A stretch of 64,000 nucleotides of DNA, from the NCBI GenBank assembly GCA_036365515.1, contig CM070873.1, positions 66,585,529-66,649,528 on the forward strand, written 5' to 3'. Every line of letters starts with the position of its first letter. Within the stretch, counting starts at the first letter, position 1. The notes below the pieces were generated by a model, which saw only the letters and a program-made list of their open reading frames with translations, did no database searches and was not told the DNA's origin. The DNA comes from Torymus aiolomorphi. Its lineage: Eukaryota > Arthropoda > Insecta > Hymenoptera > Torymidae. Below are positions 62,345 to 64,000 of this stretch, in pieces. The position numbers and the translations under genes were made by a program.

Positions 62345-62767
62345 GGGGGGGGTCCAAAGTTTCGACGATTCACTATAAAATTGAAGTCAACTATAGACGT
62401 TTTTCAGTTCGACATACGATAATGCAGACTGTTCTTAATTTCGAAATTCTAAATTACAAAAATCAGATTTATGAATGTAACACTTCACCTACTGTTCAAA
62501 ACATCGAATTTCATTAATAGAATTTTAACAGGGGTACAATATAGACATTTCGAAATAAATCATTAAAAACAGGTTATATTTGCTTTGAGATCGTATTGAT
62601 GAAATTCGATGTTTTGGACAGTAGGTGAACTGTTACATTCGAAAATATGATTTTCGTAATTTAGAATTTCGAAATTACGAATAATCTGCATTACCATATG
62701 TCGAACTGCAAAACGTCTATAGTTGACTTCAATTTTATAGTGAATCGTCGAAACTCTGGGACCCCCC
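62345..62767. mobile_element. GGGGGTCC-ended MITE, copy 2
   Basis: Same family as 35181-35613: GGGGGGGTCCAAAGTTT left end, inner ATAGTTGACTTCAATTTT and TTCACCTACTGT words, and a C6 right end. Flanked by GTTAGAAA and GTTAGAAG, an imperfect 8-bp duplication. Non-coding. Confidence 0.85.
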
Positions 62768-62777
62768 GTTAGAAGTT

Positions 62778-64000
62778 TGTTTCACATGATTTTAGAAAAT
62801 GTCTGTATGGATGTGTGTGTATGTGTATGTATGTATACCGCTTTATCTCCGGATCTACGCGGTCGATTTTAACCATCAGGTTCTCATTTTTTTTTGTTTT
62901 TTTATTCCGAATTCGGGAAGAAAATAATTTTTGATGATTTATTGATTCGTTTTTGTTTTATTTCAAATTTTTGATTTTCAAAAAATTTATTTTTGATTTT
63001 TTTTAATGATCGGACTTAAATTTTTGAATCGGATGGGTCGCATTCGAAAGAGCATAAAAACCTATAATTTAAAACAAAAAATTATCTAGCTATCACGGTT
63101 CTCTTGTTATTAATAAAATCGTGTTTTTTTTTAAAAAGCTAATAACTCCTAAACTAAACGGTCAATTTTTTGGAGAAAATTCACGATAATGCAGAATATA
63201 AATTGCTATAACCTGTGAAAATTTTAATCCATTCTGTTGGTTAGTTTTTGAGAAAAAAATTTTAAAAATGGAAAAAATGTGTTCTCTATGTCACACGTTT
63301 TATGGAGTAAACCTGGATTAATCGCTTTGTAATTTCTTATAGAGGTAGATTTTGGATAGATCTCGGCTAAGTTCTTTGGGCTACATAAATTTGGGTCCAT
63401 AAATTTCTGAGATATTTGAGGTTAAAATTTTTTTAACCTTTTTTTCAAATTGAAATTTCTTGAAAACGACTCTATGTATCTGAATCGGATGGGTGGCATT
63501 CGAAAGCGAATTTAAATACCTATATTTTCTAAAAAAAAATATTTTTCTAGCTATTACGGTTCTTTTGTTATTAATAAAAACGTAAACATAGAAAAATGAA
63601 AAAAAAAATGAGTTTGGTATGTCTAACCATTGCGGGAGTAAAAATTGACTTAATCGCTTCAAAATTCCTCGTAGAGGTGGATTTTGTATAGTTTTCAGTC
63701 GAGTTATTTGGGCAAAATGATTGGTCCATAGATTTAAGAGATATTTGAGGTTAAAATATTTTTAACCTTTTTTCAAATCGTAATTTCTTGAGAATAGCTC
63801 TATGTATTCGAAGGGAATGGGTAGCGTTCGAAATAGAACTAAAATAGCTATATTTCCTAAAAAAAAAAAAAAATTTTCTTTTATAGGGTATTCTATTATT
63901 ATAAAAAAAACGTAAGCATTGAAAAATGAAAAAATAAAAAAAATGAGTTTTGTATGTGTAACGATTGCTGGAATAAAATTGACTTATTTGCTTCAAAATT
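62778..64000. repeat. Decayed repeat array running off the window
   Basis: A TATG-rich start (62800-62835) leads into at least three diverged units marked by GGATGGGT/GGAATGGGT plus CATTCGAAA at about 63031, 63487 and 63814. They also share AGATATTTGAGGTTAAAAT and GTTATTAATAAAA words. The unit is about 327 bp, with an extra segment of about 130 bp in the first interval. Open minus frames here are repeat translations. The class is unknown and the right boundary is outside the window. Confidence 0.65.

Overview
This window is eukaryotic, non-coding DNA. I found no intact protein-coding gene, rRNA, tRNA or CRISPR array. Composition alternates between AT-rich spacers and short CpG-rich islands that carry CT/GA, GT and TATATA runs. 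The transposon relics include insect-like families: Jockey/CR1-type reverse transcriptase pieces, a SWIM-zinc-finger fragment and many foldback MITEs. Together these suggest an insect, most likely a parasitoid hymenopteran. That assignment is inference, not proof. The window could be a gene desert or the inside of one or more very large introns.

Layout. 0-11 kb: five CpG islands separated by AT-rich spacers, with a two-unit direct repeat at 2.2-2.5 kb. 11.5-12.5 kb: a TIR element followed by an exon-like patch of ambiguous strand. 13.9-19.5 kb: a TTAA palindrome, a 520-bp foldback, a reverse-transcriptase relic, and a 1.4-kb inverted duplication of a SWIM-zinc-finger gene fragment that was later hit by two 154-155 bp MITEs. 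21-29.9 kb: an interspersed-repeat copy, a TIR element with CAGTTAAGT repeats, a TTAA foldback, a 1-kb foldback, and a 2.0-kb CACTA-like element. The CACTA-like element holds a decayed three-exon gene (possibly SAM-like), a palindromic MITE and a hAT-type MITE. 30-47.8 kb: many islands, two long CT tracts and MITE families with GGGGGTCC and CCCTGGTGGAAAT ends. 48-53 kb: a foldback abutting a reverse-transcriptase fragment, another CCCTGGTGG element and a TTAA element with internal repeats. 53.4-61 kb: islands and spacers. 61-64 kb: a tandem repeat, a second GGGGGTCC MITE and a decayed repeat array running off the window.

Most unusual signal. The roughly 30 CpG islands, about one per 2 kb, show the same strand-composition switch wherever I checked closely. 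The left flank is C/A-rich and the right flank G/T-rich on the given strand, so GC skew rises from about -0.3 to -0.75 up to about +0.4 to +0.6. I hand-counted eight islands, and all eight agree. This is the polarity expected around bidirectional initiation sites, either replication origins or divergent promoters, here at an unusually short spacing.
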